A stretch of DNA of 64,000 bases from Enterococcus nangangensis (GTDB lineage Bacteria > Bacillota > Bacilli > Lactobacillales > Enterococcaceae). The notes below the pieces were generated by a model. It saw nothing but the letters and a program-made list of their open reading frames with translations, had not been told where the DNA came from and searched no databases. Every line of letters begins with the position of its first letter. Position 1 is the stretch's first letter. Made by a program: the position numbers and the translations under genes. Below, piece after piece: positions 34,142 through 42,520 of this stretch. Where the stretch lies: NCBI RefSeq assembly GCF_005405245.1, contig NZ_BJDR01000008.1:1-64000 (forward strand), written 5' to 3'.

Positions 34142-35064
34142 TTGGTCACCTCCAAGAAAACTTGTTCCAAGGTGGGCTCCACTTGTTCCAGTCGGTGCGG
34201 CGTGACGTTGGCAGCGACGAGTTCTTTCATCAGAGCTTGAGTGATACGGCTAGCGGTGCCATCAAAAGTTACGTAGACTGTGCCTTCTTGCCAAGTAAAA
34301 GTAGTCAGTTCACCGGCTTGTTGTAAATGTTGCAAAATAGCGGTCAAGGCCGCAATTTCAGCGGCAGCAACGGTTAAGGCCAGTTGCGGTTTAGCGTAGC
34401 GTTCTTTTAAAGCCTCCAGTTGGTCTTCCACCACGATTTTCCCTTCATTTAAAATAGCTACGTGGTCACAAACCCGTTCTACATCCGTCAAAATATGAGT
34501 GGAAAATAAAATCGTGGTGCTGCCTTTTAAACTAGCTAAAAGGTCTAAAAATTCTTGACGGCCGCTCGGATCAAGGGCCGAAGTCGGCTCGTCGCAAATC
34601 AATAGTGGTGGTTCTGAAAGTAGCGCTTGGGCAATGCCTAAACGTTGTTTCATACCGCGGGAATAGCCTTTGATTTTTTGCCGATTGTTAGGCAGGCCCA
34701 CTTTAGCTAGCATCTCATTAATTTTAATTTTTCGTTGCGTCTTATTGAGACCGGCAATTTCCCCCACTAAGTCTAAATATTCATAGGCTGACAAATACCC
34801 GTAAAAGGTGGGGACATCGGGCAAATAGCCAGTAAAGCGATTGGTTTTGGTGGCACCAAAACGAACTTCTTCACCGCACACCGTAATGGTGCCCCCACTT
34901 AATTTTTCTAAGCCTAAAATTAATTTCATGGTGGTGGTTTTGCCGGCCCCGTTTTTTCCTACAAAGCCGTAGAGACTACCTTGCGGGATGATTAAATTGA
35001 CATCCGTCAGCACTTTTTTTGCGCCAAAATTTTTACTGACGTTTTTCAGTTCTAACAGGTTCAT
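34138..35064 (-). CDS. ABC transporter ATP-binding protein
   Basis: This 308-residue ATPase has Walker A GKNGAGKTTTMK, signature YSRGMKQRLGIAQALL and Walker B LLICDEPTSALDP. A C-terminal extension of about 80 residues after the ABC core is typical of the CcmA/YxlF-type ATPases that pair with ABC-2 permeases. It overlaps both neighbours by 4 nt. It powers the permease encoded downstream. Confidence 0.9.
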   Translation of the reverse strand: MNLLELKNVSKNFGAKKVLTDVNLIIPQGSLYGFVGKNGAGKTTTMKLILGLEKLSGGTITVCGEEVRFGATKTNRFTGYLPDVPTFYGYLSAYEYLDLVGEIAGLNKTQRKIKINEMLAKVGLPNNRQKIKGYSRGMKQRLGIAQALLSEPPLLICDEPTSALDPSGRQEFLDLLASLKGSTTILFSTHILTDVERVCDHVAILNEGKIVVEDQLEALKERYAKPQLALTVAAAEIAALTAILQHLQQAGELTTFTWQEGTVYVTFDGTASRITQALMKELVAANVTPHRLEQVEPTLEQVFLEVTK

Positions 35065-35273
35065 GCTCGTTCCTCACGACCAAAGGCGAAGTAAATCACT
35101 GGGCCGATGATTTGTAAAAGAACCACCACAATAATCCAGATGGGTTTACTGCCCAAGCGGAAAGTTTTACTTTTTAAAACGCTAACCAGCGCAGTGAGCA
35201 TTAAAGCGACTTCTAAAATAATAATGGGAATAAAAAGGGGTAGATTATCAAAGAAAAATTGCGTGTTGTTCAT
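35061..35273 (-). CDS. PLDc_N-domain small membrane protein
   Basis: This 70-residue protein has two membrane helices with the PLDc_N pattern (IIILEVALMLTALVSVLK, then KPIWIIVVVLLQIIGPVIYF and FGREE). The domain also occurs at the front of cardiolipin synthases, but here it stands alone. In Bacillus yxlE, a PLDc_N protein, precedes yxlFG, and SigY control is linked to it. The same order here suggests it modulates the regulator or the exporter. It overlaps both neighbours by 4 nt. Confidence 0.83.
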   Translation of the reverse strand: MNNTQFFFDNLPLFIPIIILEVALMLTALVSVLKSKTFRLGSKPIWIIVVVLLQIIGPVIYFAFGREERA

Positions 35274-36397
35274 GCTGATTCCTCCTTTAAAGTTAGGGCT
35301 TGAGCCCGTTGTTGGATGGGGATAAATGTTTCATGGTGCGCTAAAAAAGCTAATTGGGGATTGGTTAATATAAATTGTTTGACGAAAGTGAAGACTTGAC
35401 TACTTTCCCGCGGAATTTCGCCGCTGCGTACCACGTGTTCGAGCCAAGGGGTAAGTTGGTCGAAATACTCATCGCCGCAAATTTTCAACTCCTTATTTTT
35501 TTCTAGCAGGGTGACGGCAGCGCCTAAAGCAGTTAAAGTGTGCGCTGCATCTTGTTGCAAGCTAAAGCCATGGGCACCAGCTAAATAAAAGTTTAAAGTG
35601 GCAGCAGGATTACAAGTTGCTAGCTGGAAAGTTGTGAGATGCTGTAAACCTTTTTCATAAGTCACGAGAAACTTCGAAGGATGCTCACCTAAAATTTGTA
35701 AATAATTCGTCAGACTGCTTAAGAGGAGCACCGCGTTTTGAAACAAACTACTTTGCAAGACTTGTTGAGCGGCTGGAAGTTCTCCTTTTAATTGGTAAGC
35801 ACCTGCAATTAAGGAATCTGGTGGAATCGCTGGTGGCGTGTAGTGACCTAAAATTTTTAGCACCTCATCAGGTCGCCCTAAGACTAAGAGACAATAGGCT
35901 TGCATTTTTTCGGCTTCGACTAAAAGATCAGCGGCGCTAGCATTTTTGGTGACGTGTTGGAATAAGTCCAAGGCTTGCGGAATGTATTGGGCTTTTTTTG
36001 TTGACGCATCGGCACCAGGAAATAAATCAAAATGATTCAAAATAAAATTTCCCAGCTGCAAAATCAAAGGGTAACAGGAATAATAGCGTTTTGTTAAGCG
36101 CTGCAACGTGGCCCATGCTTCCGCCCCGGAACGTTCTTTTAAAGTATGTTGAAGGGAAGTGTAGAGGTGTTGAATCTCTTCTTGGGAAAGTTGCGGTTCG
36201 TAATTCAATAAGTCATCAATCGTCATGTCAAAGTAAGCCGCCAGCAAGGGGAGTAAGGTAATGTCAGGATAACTCTGATCATTTTCCCACTTGGAAACAG
36301 AAGTCTTAGTGACATTCATAAAATTAGCCAGCTCTTGTTGGGTAATTTGCTTTTCGCGGCGTTTTTCTTGGAGGACGCGTCCTAAACGCAAATTCAT
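35270..36397 (-). CDS. XRE-family transcriptional regulator with long C-terminal helical domain
   Basis: The first 65 residues of this 375-residue protein form a Cro/C1 HTH (ITQQELANFMNVTKTSVSKW, NDQSYPDITLLPLLAAYF). About 300 residues of helical, TPR-like sequence follow, as in Rgg-like or PlcR-like regulators that often sense peptides; no peptide-binding evidence is visible. It leads the operon PLDc_N-ATPase-permease, so it is probably the local regulator. AAGGAAGTG lies before the ATG. A 10-bp inverted repeat lies upstream of its promoter. Confidence 0.85.
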   Translation of the reverse strand: MNLRLGRVLQEKRREKQITQQELANFMNVTKTSVSKWENDQSYPDITLLPLLAAYFDMTIDDLLNYEPQLSQEEIQHLYTSLQHTLKERSGAEAWATLQRLTKRYYSCYPLILQLGNFILNHFDLFPGADASTKKAQYIPQALDLFQHVTKNASAADLLVEAEKMQAYCLLVLGRPDEVLKILGHYTPPAIPPDSLIAGAYQLKGELPAAQQVLQSSLFQNAVLLLSSLTNYLQILGEHPSKFLVTYEKGLQHLTTFQLATCNPAATLNFYLAGAHGFSLQQDAAHTLTALGAAVTLLEKNKELKICGDEYFDQLTPWLEHVVRSGEIPRESSQVFTFVKQFILTNPQLAFLAHHETFIPIQQRAQALTLKEESA

Positions 36398-36418
36398 CTT
36401 ATCACTTCCTTTGCTTTA

Positions 36419-36447
36419 AGTGTAAAGCTTGTGGACCCTTTAAGCAA
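36419..36447 (-). promoter_or_regulatory. Promoter of the XRE-ABC operon
   Basis: On the minus strand: TTGCTT (36447-36442), 17-nt spacer, TACACT (36424-36419). Confidence 0.65.
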
Positions 36448-36457
36448 TGGCGCAGCT

Positions 36458-36483
36458 GTTAACTTTTCCTAGCAAAAGTTAAC
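36458..36483. promoter_or_regulatory. GTTAACTTTT inverted repeat (operator candidate)
   Basis: GTTAACTTTT and AAAAGTTAAC are a perfect 10-bp inverted repeat with a CCTAGC centre. A further half-site AAAGTTAAC lies at 36563-36571 near the azlC start. It sits between divergent promoters and would suit the XRE regulator or an azlCD regulator. Confidence 0.55.
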
Positions 36484-36527
36484 CAATAGGTAACAAACTG
36501 TTCTGAGAAAATTTCTCCAGAAAAAAT

Positions 36528-36556
36528 TTGACAAACCATCTGAAAAAAGCTAGAAT
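36528..36556 (+). promoter_or_regulatory. azlCD promoter
   Basis: Consensus -35 TTGACA (36528-36533), 17-nt spacer, TAGAAT (36551-36556). Confidence 0.75.
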
Positions 36557-36608
36557 TTTCTGAAAGTTAACTGCTGAAGTTTTTTTAGTAGAGTAAGGAA
36601 TGAAGTCT

Positions 36609-37316
36609 GTGAATAGTGATTTGGATTTGACGGCAGGGGTGAAGGATACACTGCCTACCGTTTTTGGCTATATTGGAATTGGTTTGGCTTTTGGTATCGT
36701 GGGAAAGGCCGCGGGTTTTAGCCCATTAGTGATTACGTTAATGTCGATTTTTATTTATGCTGGGTCGGCGCAATTTATTACCGTCAGTATGTTGGCAGCT
36801 TACAGTCCGATTTTGTCCATTGTCTTGTCGACATTTTTAGTCAACTCTCGCATGATTTTAATGAGTATGACATTAGCGCCGTATTTTAAAAAGCAAAGTG
36901 TCCTAAAAAATATCATGATTGGTACCCTCTTAACGGATGAAAGTTTTGCCTTAAGTATGAATAAGTTAAATTATACTGAGCGGCAACTAAATTTTCGCTG
37001 GATGAATACAGCGAATGTGATTTCTTATTTGACGTGGATCGTTTCAACTTTGGTGGGGGCTCTTTTGGGAAATTTCATTACGAATCCCGAAAAGTTTGGC
37101 TTAGACTTTGCGTTGGTGGCGATGTTCATTGGCTTGTTGTATTTGCAATTTATCGCGGATCGTTCCTTGAAGCGTAGTTTACAGCTAGTAGTGATTGCTT
37201 TTACTTTAGTGTGCACCTATTTTGGTTTAATTTTTATTCCTAGTAATCTTTTAATTTTAGCGGTGACCTTAATTGGCTGCGGATTTGGAGTGATGATGAA
37301 ACATGCCTTCTTTTAA
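36609..37316 (+). CDS. azlC: AzlC-type branched-chain amino-acid exporter, large subunit
   Basis: This membrane protein of the AzlC/YgaZ family (LIV-E) exports branched-chain amino acids with AzlD. The GIGLAFGIVGKAAGFSPL and SIFIYAGSAQFITVSM motifs are typical. About six membrane helices are predicted. AAGGA directly abuts the ATG at 36600 but is 9 nt from the GTG at 36609, so I favour the GTG (235 residues); 36600 remains possible (238). It overlaps azlD by 14 nt. Confidence 0.9.
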   Translation: MNSDLDLTAGVKDTLPTVFGYIGIGLAFGIVGKAAGFSPLVITLMSIFIYAGSAQFITVSMLAAYSPILSIVLSTFLVNSRMILMSMTLAPYFKKQSVLKNIMIGTLLTDESFALSMNKLNYTERQLNFRWMNTANVISYLTWIVSTLVGALLGNFITNPEKFGLDFALVAMFIGLLYLQFIADRSLKRSLQLVVIAFTLVCTYFGLIFIPSNLLILAVTLIGCGFGVMMKHAFF

Positions 37317-37629
37317 TTTTATTATTTTGACCATCGTCGGCTGTAGCTTAGCAACTTGGTTGTCACGAGCTTTACCTTTTGTCTTGTTAAAAAAATTCGA
37401 CTTGCCTAAAGGCGTAGTGGAGTACCTAGGTTTTGTCCCCATCGTGATTATGTCGGCTTTATGGTTCAACAGTTTATTCACACAACAATTAGGCCACTTC
37501 CCCCAAGTCAATTGGGAAAACTTGTTAGCGTCGGTGCCCACAATCATTAGTGCAGTGGTCACGAAAAGTTTGTTGTTCATTGTCGCGGTGGGGATTATTT
37601 CCCTAGCTGTCTTACGCTTGTGGTTGTAA
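37303..37629 (+). CDS. azlD: AzlD-type branched-chain amino-acid exporter, small subunit
   Basis: This 108-residue protein has three to four membrane helices and the AzlD/YgaH motif WLSRALPFVLLKKFDLPKGV. It partners AzlC, whose gene it overlaps. In Bacillus azlCD gives resistance to 4-azaleucine. Confidence 0.9.
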   Translation: MPSFNFIILTIVGCSLATWLSRALPFVLLKKFDLPKGVVEYLGFVPIVIMSALWFNSLFTQQLGHFPQVNWENLLASVPTIISAVVTKSLLFIVAVGIISLAVLRLWL

Positions 37630-37674
37630 AAAAGTTGTCAGCGTCAAAAATTTTTGGCGCTGACAACTTTTTTA
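37629..37674. terminator. azlCD terminator
   Basis: AAAAAGTTGTCAGCG / CGCTGACAACTTTTTT hairpin. Confidence 0.87.
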
Positions 37675-37744
37675 TTTTGTGCTAGAACATTTTTCTTGTT
37701 TTTTTCGTATACCTTAGTGACCAGAAAAAAGGGAGGCCACTCTG

Positions 37745-38302
37745 ATGCTAACGACCCACTTAACCGCAAAACAATTTTTTAGTTTACGTTATCCGACGAT
37801 TGAAAAAAGAATTTTACAGCGCTACGGGGAAGATCACCAAGGAGAACGTCTCTTAAAAGAAAATGCCATGTTACTGATTCGCCAAGATTTAGAAGGAAGC
37901 GCACCGCAAGTGCTCTGTCGAAAAGCTTTGCGCAAACTTTATTTTGCCCAGTTAGCGCAAGGTGTTTTTTCTTTTTGGTCTCGCTATTTATTGGCGCGTT
38001 TTCAACATTATTTTACCAAACGGGAAGTTTTTCGGCTGTGGACTTTAGTGCAGCGACAACAGTGGCAGACCTATCTTTTACAAAATATGAAAAAAGCCCT
38101 CTTGCTAGGCAAGAGAGCAGTATTTATTTGCTTACAATATTTAATCGGCAAAACCAAGTTTGCGGGTGATACCAAGAGCGGTAGGGGTGGCAGCCAAACC
38201 ACCTTCAGCGGTTTCTTTAAAGATCGATGGCATCACTTGGCCGACTTTGTGCATGGCTTCAATCACTTCATCAGGAGGAATCACGCTTTGAATACCGGCT
38301 AA
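37745..38302 (+). CDS. Orphan reading frame, possibly truncated gene, running antisense into sdaAA
   Basis: The frame has a good start (GGGAGG, 8 nt, ATG) and about 110 believable residues of a basic, helical, aromatic-rich protein (LLARFQHYFTKREVFRLWTL). Downstream it passes through the sdaAA terminator hairpin (38090-38118) and the last 162 nt of sdaAA in antisense to give 185 residues. The tail is therefore unlikely to be native. I infer a gene that lost its own 3' end, or a short gene whose stop was removed by mutation. No family is recognised. Confidence 0.45.
   Translation: MLTTHLTAKQFFSLRYPTIEKRILQRYGEDHQGERLLKENAMLLIRQDLEGSAPQVLCRKALRKLYFAQLAQGVFSFWSRYLLARFQHYFTKREVFRLWTLVQRQQWQTYLLQNMKKALLLGKRAVFICLQYLIGKTKFAGDTKSGRGGSQTTFSGFFKDRWHHLADFVHGFNHFIRRNHALNTG
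38090..38118 (-). terminator. sdaAA terminator
   Basis: On the minus strand GCTCTCTTGC / GCAAGAGGGC with loop CTA, then TTTTTTC. It lies inside the opposite-strand orphan frame. Confidence 0.82.
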
Positions 38303-39010
38303 GGCCATATCCGCAGAAATCAAAGCTTGGGAAGAGCCTAAAGCGTTACGTTTCACGCAAGGGACTTCCACTAGACCCGCCACCGGATCGCAAATTAAGC
38401 CTAGCATATTTTTAATGGTGATGGCTAGAGCGTGACTAGCAGCTTCCACCGTACCGCCCGCCGCTAAGACCGTGGCGGCAGCAGCCATTGCGGCAGCTGA
38501 ACCTACTTCAGCTTGGCAACCGCCTTCAGCGCCAGAAATCGAAGCGTTATTGGCGATGACTAAGCCAAAGGCGCCAGCGGTAAAGAGAAAATCCACCGCT
38601 TGTTCGTCAGTTAAGCCTAGGCGTTTTTCAACAGCGACTAACACACCGGCTAAGACGCCAGCGCTGCCGGCAGTAGGTGTAGCGCAAATCAAGCCCATTT
38701 TGGCGTTAACCTCGTTGGTGGCAATGGCATTGCGGACTGCTTGTAAAATTAAATCGCCGCTTAAAAATTTACCACTGGCTAGGTAGTCATTTAAACGTTT
38801 GGCATCACCGCCAGTTAAACCCGTGACGGATTTCACACCAGCGATGCCTTCTGCCACAGAAGAACGCATCACCTCTAGATTGCGGTGCATTGCTGCCCGG
38901 ATTTTTTCGCGACTCGCACCAGAATATTCCATTTCCTGAGCAATCATTAAATCAGCGACGCTGGCGTAGTTTTTACTTTCATCGATTAATTCTTTAATCG
39001 TTAAAATCAT
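38141..39010 (-). CDS. sdaAA: L-serine dehydratase, Fe-S dependent, alpha subunit
   Basis: This 289-residue subunit carries the catalytic domain that deaminates L-serine to pyruvate and ammonia. Cysteines for the 4Fe-4S cluster are seen in GLICATPTAGSAG, GGCQAEVGSA and LICDPVAGLVEVPC. It is encoded 15 nt after sdaAB on the minus strand. The cluster makes the enzyme oxygen-sensitive. Length and motifs are normal. Confidence 0.95.
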   Translation of the reverse strand: MILTIKELIDESKNYASVADLMIAQEMEYSGASREKIRAAMHRNLEVMRSSVAEGIAGVKSVTGLTGGDAKRLNDYLASGKFLSGDLILQAVRNAIATNEVNAKMGLICATPTAGSAGVLAGVLVAVEKRLGLTDEQAVDFLFTAGAFGLVIANNASISGAEGGCQAEVGSAAAMAAAATVLAAGGTVEAASHALAITIKNMLGLICDPVAGLVEVPCVKRNALGSSQALISADMALAGIQSVIPPDEVIEAMHKVGQVMPSIFKETAEGGLAATPTALGITRKLGFAD

Positions 39011-39025
39011 TAGAAATCCCCCTTA

Positions 39026-39691
39026 TTAATAGAAGAAGTTAACGCTGAAGACGTCAGGTAGGGCCGTAATCTCAGCGATACATGGGGCAACGTCACGTTC
39101 ATCTATTTCCATAATCATGATGGCTTTTTCACCTTTAGCTTCACGGGTCACCGTCATGGTTCCGATATTGACTCCCGCCTCAGATAAGATTTGCGTAGCT
39201 TTGGCGACAATGCCTGGCATATCTTGGTGCACAGTTACAATCGTAGGCACCCCGTAAGACAAGGAAAGCTTAAAACCGTTGAGTTCAGAAATTTGAATAT
39301 TCCCACCGCCAATGGAAAGACCAGTGACACTCATTTTACGGTCGCCTTTCGTTAGAATCATTTTTACTTGATTCGGATGCTCTGCTTTTTCTTTCGTTGG
39401 CACGAACAAGACTTCCATCTGAGCTTCATGAGCGAGTTTCAAACTATCGGCTAAACGACTGTCATCAGGCTCCATCCCTAGTAGACCACCCACTAGAGCA
39501 ATATCCGTACCATGTCCGCGATAGGTTTTGGCAAAAGATTCATATAAATAAATATCGACACTGTCGGGTTGTTCACCAAAAATACTGCGGACCACTTTAC
39601 CAATGCGGCACGCGCCAGCGGTGTGTGAACTACTTGGTCCCACCATCACGGGGCCGATAATATCAAAGACACTATGAAAACGAGGATTCAC
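39026..39691 (-). CDS. sdaAB: L-serine dehydratase, Fe-S dependent, beta subunit
   Basis: This 221-residue subunit begins with the SdaAB motif FDIIGPVMVGPSSSHTAGA and ends with an ACT-like domain (VTVHQDMPGIVAKATQILSE) that binds serine. The start is GTG behind AAAGGTGG. It is the first gene of the sda operon; an extended -10 (TGC-TAAAAT, minus strand) lies at about 39727-39735. Confidence 0.94.
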   Translation of the reverse strand: MNPRFHSVFDIIGPVMVGPSSSHTAGACRIGKVVRSIFGEQPDSVDIYLYESFAKTYRGHGTDIALVGGLLGMEPDDSRLADSLKLAHEAQMEVLFVPTKEKAEHPNQVKMILTKGDRKMSVTGLSIGGGNIQISELNGFKLSLSYGVPTIVTVHQDMPGIVAKATQILSEAGVNIGTMTVTREAKGEKAIMIMEIDERDVAPCIAEITALPDVFSVNFFY

Positions 39692-39809
39692 GCTTATCCC
39701 ACCTTTTTATATTAGAAGATACTTCGATTTTAGCACATCCCAGATGGAGAAAAAAGGCGATATCCTAGGGTCACAACAGTTTTTTAAATTAAAATTTTAA
39801 GTGGAGTTC

Positions 39810-39838
39810 TTGCTTTTTTCAGTCAGCTTCGGTATACT
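39810..39838 (+). promoter_or_regulatory. rplKA promoter
   Basis: TTGCTT (39810-39815), 17-nt spacer, TATACT (39833-39838). Confidence 0.75.
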
Positions 39839-39845
39839 AACTTAG

Positions 39846-39944
39846 GTGTGCGTCAGTACACGCTTATTTGTCTGTTTACAGACAGTGGGAGGAGAAATTT
39901 GAATCTCCATTCAACCACATCACGGACTCAAGGAGGTATGTCTC
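39846..39944 (+). promoter_or_regulatory. rplK leader with hairpins and GTGGGAGG motif
   Basis: The leader contains GTGTGCG/ACACGC and a perfect TGTCTG-TTTA-CAGACA hairpin (39869-39884). After them comes GTGGGAGG (39885-39892) ... AACCACATCA shortly before the RBS. The same GTGGGAGG ... AACCACATCA pair recurs before rplA, suggesting a shared L1-type translational operator. The assignment is inference. Confidence 0.5.
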
Positions 39945-40370
39945 GTGGCAAAAAAAGTAGAAAAAATCGTTAAATTGCAAATTCCTGCCGGAAAAGCAAC
40001 TCCAGCTCCCCCAGTAGGTCCTGCATTAGGTCAAGCAGGTGTGAACATCATGGGCTTCACAAAAGAATTCAACGCCCGCACAGCTGACCAAGCAGGGATG
40101 ATTATTCCAGTAGTCATCTCCGTATACGAAGACCGTTCATTCACCTTCGTTACTAAAACTCCACCAGCTGCTGTTCTTTTAAAGAAAGCTGCTAAAATCG
40201 AAAAGGGTTCTGGCGAACCTAATACAAAAAAAGTTGCAACTGTTACGAAAGATCAAGTTCGTGAAATCGCAACAACTAAGTTAGAAGATTTAAACGCTGC
40301 TGATGTAGAAGCCGCTATGCGTATGGTGGAAGGAACTGCAAGAAGCATGGGTATCACTGTCGCTGAATAA
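39945..40370 (+). CDS. rplK: Ribosomal protein uL11
   Basis: This 141-residue protein of the GTPase-associated stalk base has the signature [20 protein letters not shown] and the C-terminal RNA-binding domain ([20 protein letters not shown]). The start is GTG behind AAGGAGG. It heads the rplKA operon. Confidence 0.97.
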   Translation: MAKKVEKIVKLQIPAGKATPAPPVGPALGQAGVNIMGFTKEFNARTADQAGMIIPVVISVYEDRSFTFVTKTPPAAVLLKKAAKIEKGSGEPNTKKVATVTKDQVREIATTKLEDLNAADVEAAMRMVEGTARSMGITVAE

Positions 40371-40426
40371 GCACAAGACACTCAGAGGTACGCTTCTCAG
40401 TTCATTACATGGATAACATGTAAGCC

Positions 40427-40455
40427 GTGGGAGGGTAACCGTTAAAACCACATCA
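40427..40455 (+). promoter_or_regulatory. Putative L1-binding site before rplA
   Basis: GTGGGAGGGTAACC and AACCACATCA repeat the pair seen in the rplK leader, just upstream of AAGGAGG. L1 autoregulates rplKA translation in other bacteria; the site here is inferred from the duplication. Confidence 0.45.
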
Positions 40456-40468
40456 AGGAGGAAACATA

Positions 40469-41158
40469 ATGGCTAAAAAGAGCAAAAAATTACAAGATGC
40501 ATTAAAAAAAGTTGACGCTACGAAAGCTTACTCTGTTGAAGAAGCGGTAGCTTTAGCTAAAGAAACAAACATCGCTAAATTCGACGCAACTGTTGAAGTT
40601 GCTTATCGTTTAAGCGTTGACCCTAAAAAAGCAGACCAACAAATTCGTGGGGCTGTTGTACTACCTAACGGAACTGGTAAAACACAAACTGTTTTAGTAT
40701 TCGCTAAAGGGGAAAAAGCAAAAGAAGCTGAAGCTGCTGGTGCTGATTTCGTTGGCGATGACGACATGGTTGCTAAAATTCAAGACGGTTGGTTTGGCTT
40801 CGACGTTGTCGTAGCAACCCCTGATATGATGGCTTCTGTCGGTCGTTTAGGTCGGGTCTTAGGACCTAAAGGCTTAATGCCAAACCCTAAAACAGGTACT
40901 GTTACGATGGACGTAACCAAAGCTGTTAACGAAGTAAAAGCTGGTAAAGTAACTTACCGCGTTGACAAAGCTGGGAACATCCATGTGCCAATCGGTAAAG
41001 TTTCTTTTGAAGATGCTAAATTAGTAGAAAACTTCAAAACAATTCATGACACTTTATTGAAAGCTAAACCAGCTACTGCTAAAGGTCAATACATGAAAAA
41101 TATCACCGTAACGACTACTTTTGGTCCTGGTGTACATGTTGATCAAGCAAGCTTCTAA
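40469..41158 (+). CDS. rplA: Ribosomal protein uL1
   Basis: This 229-residue L1-stalk protein has the typical start ([14 protein letters not shown]) and the signature [20 protein letters not shown]. It binds 23S rRNA and helps release tRNA from the E site. AAGGAGGA precedes the ATG. Confidence 0.97.
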   Translation: MAKKSKKLQDALKKVDATKAYSVEEAVALAKETNIAKFDATVEVAYRLSVDPKKADQQIRGAVVLPNGTGKTQTVLVFAKGEKAKEAEAAGADFVGDDDMVAKIQDGWFGFDVVVATPDMMASVGRLGRVLGPKGLMPNPKTGTVTMDVTKAVNEVKAGKVTYRVDKAGNIHVPIGKVSFEDAKLVENFKTIHDTLLKAKPATAKGQYMKNITVTTTFGPGVHVDQASF

Positions 41159-41181
41159 TTTTTAACGAAATAAAATTTTTC

Positions 41182-41210
41182 TTGACCTTGTTTACCGCCT
41201 ATGGTACAGT
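41182..41210 (+). promoter_or_regulatory. rplJL promoter
   Basis: TTGACC (41182-41187), 17-nt spacer, TACAGT (41205-41210). Confidence 0.75.
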
Positions 41211-41340
41211 AGACAAGGTTAAGAATTCTTTTTAATCGTACCTAAGACAGTAGGTGACGCAAGTCTTAATTTCCTACCGAGGACAACCTTTGAATATCAA
41301 TGGGTCCCTCTATGTCTAGGTGGCATGGAGTTTTTTTATT
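41211..41340 (+). ncRNA. L10 leader RNA
   Basis: The region has the features of the L10 leader that binds L10-(L12)4: AGTAGGTGAC (about 41250-41259) and TTCCTACCGAGGA (about 41272-41284) pair to form the protein-binding stem. An attenuator-like hairpin CTCTATG / CATGGAG with a T-run follows (about 41313-41339). Excess L10 would lower rplJL expression. Confidence 0.75.
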
Positions 41341-41378
41341 GGAAAAATTCCACCATCAAATCTAGGAGGTGAAATATC

Positions 41379-41882
41379 GTGAGTGAAGCAGCAATCGCAA
41401 AAAAACAATCCATCGTTGAAGAAGTAACTGCAAAATTTAACGACGCAGCATCTGTCGTTATCGCAGACTACCGTGGTTTAACTGTAGCCGAAGTGACTGA
41501 ATTACGTAAACAATTACGTGAAGCAGGCGTTGAAATGAAAGTTATCAAAAACTCCATTTTATCTCGTGCCGCTAAAGCTGCTGGGTTAGAAGGTTTAGAC
41601 GAAGTCTTTACTGGACCAACTGCTATCGCCTTTTCAAATGAAGACGTTGTAGCACCAGCTAAAATCATCGACGAATTTGCTTCTAAAGCTAAAGCTTTAG
41701 AAATCAAAGGTGGCGTAATCGAAGGCAAAGTAGCTTCTGTCGAAGAAATTAATGCTTTGGCAAAATTACCAAGCCGCGAAGGTTTACTATCTATGCTTTT
41801 ATCTGTTCTTCAAGCTCCAGTCCGCAACGTGGCCTACGCTGTCAAAGCAGTTGCCGACAAAAAAGAAGAAGAAGCAGCTTAA
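41379..41882 (+). CDS. rplJ: Ribosomal protein uL10
   Basis: This 167-residue stalk protein anchors the L7/L12 dimers. It has the [20 protein letters not shown] motif at the N-terminus and a C-terminal helix that carries L12. The start is GTG behind AGGAGGTG. It is regulated through the leader described upstream. Confidence 0.97.
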   Translation: MSEAAIAKKQSIVEEVTAKFNDAASVVIADYRGLTVAEVTELRKQLREAGVEMKVIKNSILSRAAKAAGLEGLDEVFTGPTAIAFSNEDVVAPAKIIDEFASKAKALEIKGGVIEGKVASVEEINALAKLPSREGLLSMLLSVLQAPVRNVAYAVKAVADKKEEEAA

Positions 41883-41936
41883 AGTTAGCATCCTAATTTA
41901 AAACAAAACAAAAACCCTAATTGGAGGAAATTTAAA

Positions 41937-42302
41937 ATGGCATTGAACATTGAAAACATCGTTGCTGAATTAAAAGACGCAACTATTTTAGAATTAAGCT
42001 CTTTAGTTAAAGCTATCGAAGAAGAATTTGGCGTATCCGCTGCAGCTCCTGTTGCTGCTGCTGCTGGCCCTGCTGCTGCTGCTGAAGAACAAACTGAATT
42101 CACAGTTGAATTAACAAGCGCTGGCGAATCTAAAGTTAAAGTTATCAAAGTAGTTCGTGAAATCACTGGTTTAGGCTTGAAAGAAGCTAAAGCTTTAGTT
42201 GATGGCGCTCCTGCTGCTGTTAAAGAAGGCATTGCTAAAGAAGAAGCTGAAGAAATCAAAGCTAAATTAGAAGAAGTTGGCGCTGGCGTTACTGTTAAGT
42301 AA
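41937..42302 (+). CDS. rplL: Ribosomal protein bL12
   Basis: This 121-residue protein has an N-terminal dimerisation helix, an Ala-rich hinge and the C-terminal factor-binding domain ([20 protein letters not shown]). It recruits translational GTPases. GGAGGA precedes the ATG. It ends the operon before a strong terminator. Confidence 0.97.
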   Translation: MALNIENIVAELKDATILELSSLVKAIEEEFGVSAAAPVAAAAGPAAAAEEQTEFTVELTSAGESKVKVIKVVREITGLGLKEAKALVDGAPAAVKEGIAKEEAEEIKAKLEEVGAGVTVK

Positions 42303-42319
42303 TCTCGCTACTCTTTTGA

Positions 42320-42358
42320 GAACAGCTCTTACATCTGAGGATGTGAGGGCTGTTTTTT
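42320..42358 (+). terminator. rplJL terminator
   Basis: AACAGCTCTTACATC / GATGTGAGGGCTGTT hairpin with a T-run. Confidence 0.85.
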
Positions 42359-42470
42359 TGATTTGGAAAGCAAATGCAAGTAAGAGTTGACATGAAATAA
42401 AAGTCTAATTCATTAGCAGAAAGAATAAAATTAGCTAATAAATTTTTTTAGTTTTTGCTGTACCAACGAC

Positions 42471-42520
42471 AAAACCCCTGCCGTCCTCAAACGCAAATGA
42501 GGATAGCGGGGGTTTGGTTT
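42471..42520. terminator. Bidirectional terminator downstream of the metal repressor gene
   Basis: AAACCCCTGCCGTCCTCA / TGAGGATAGCGGGGGTTT hairpin with T-rich flanks on both sides. Confidence 0.82.
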
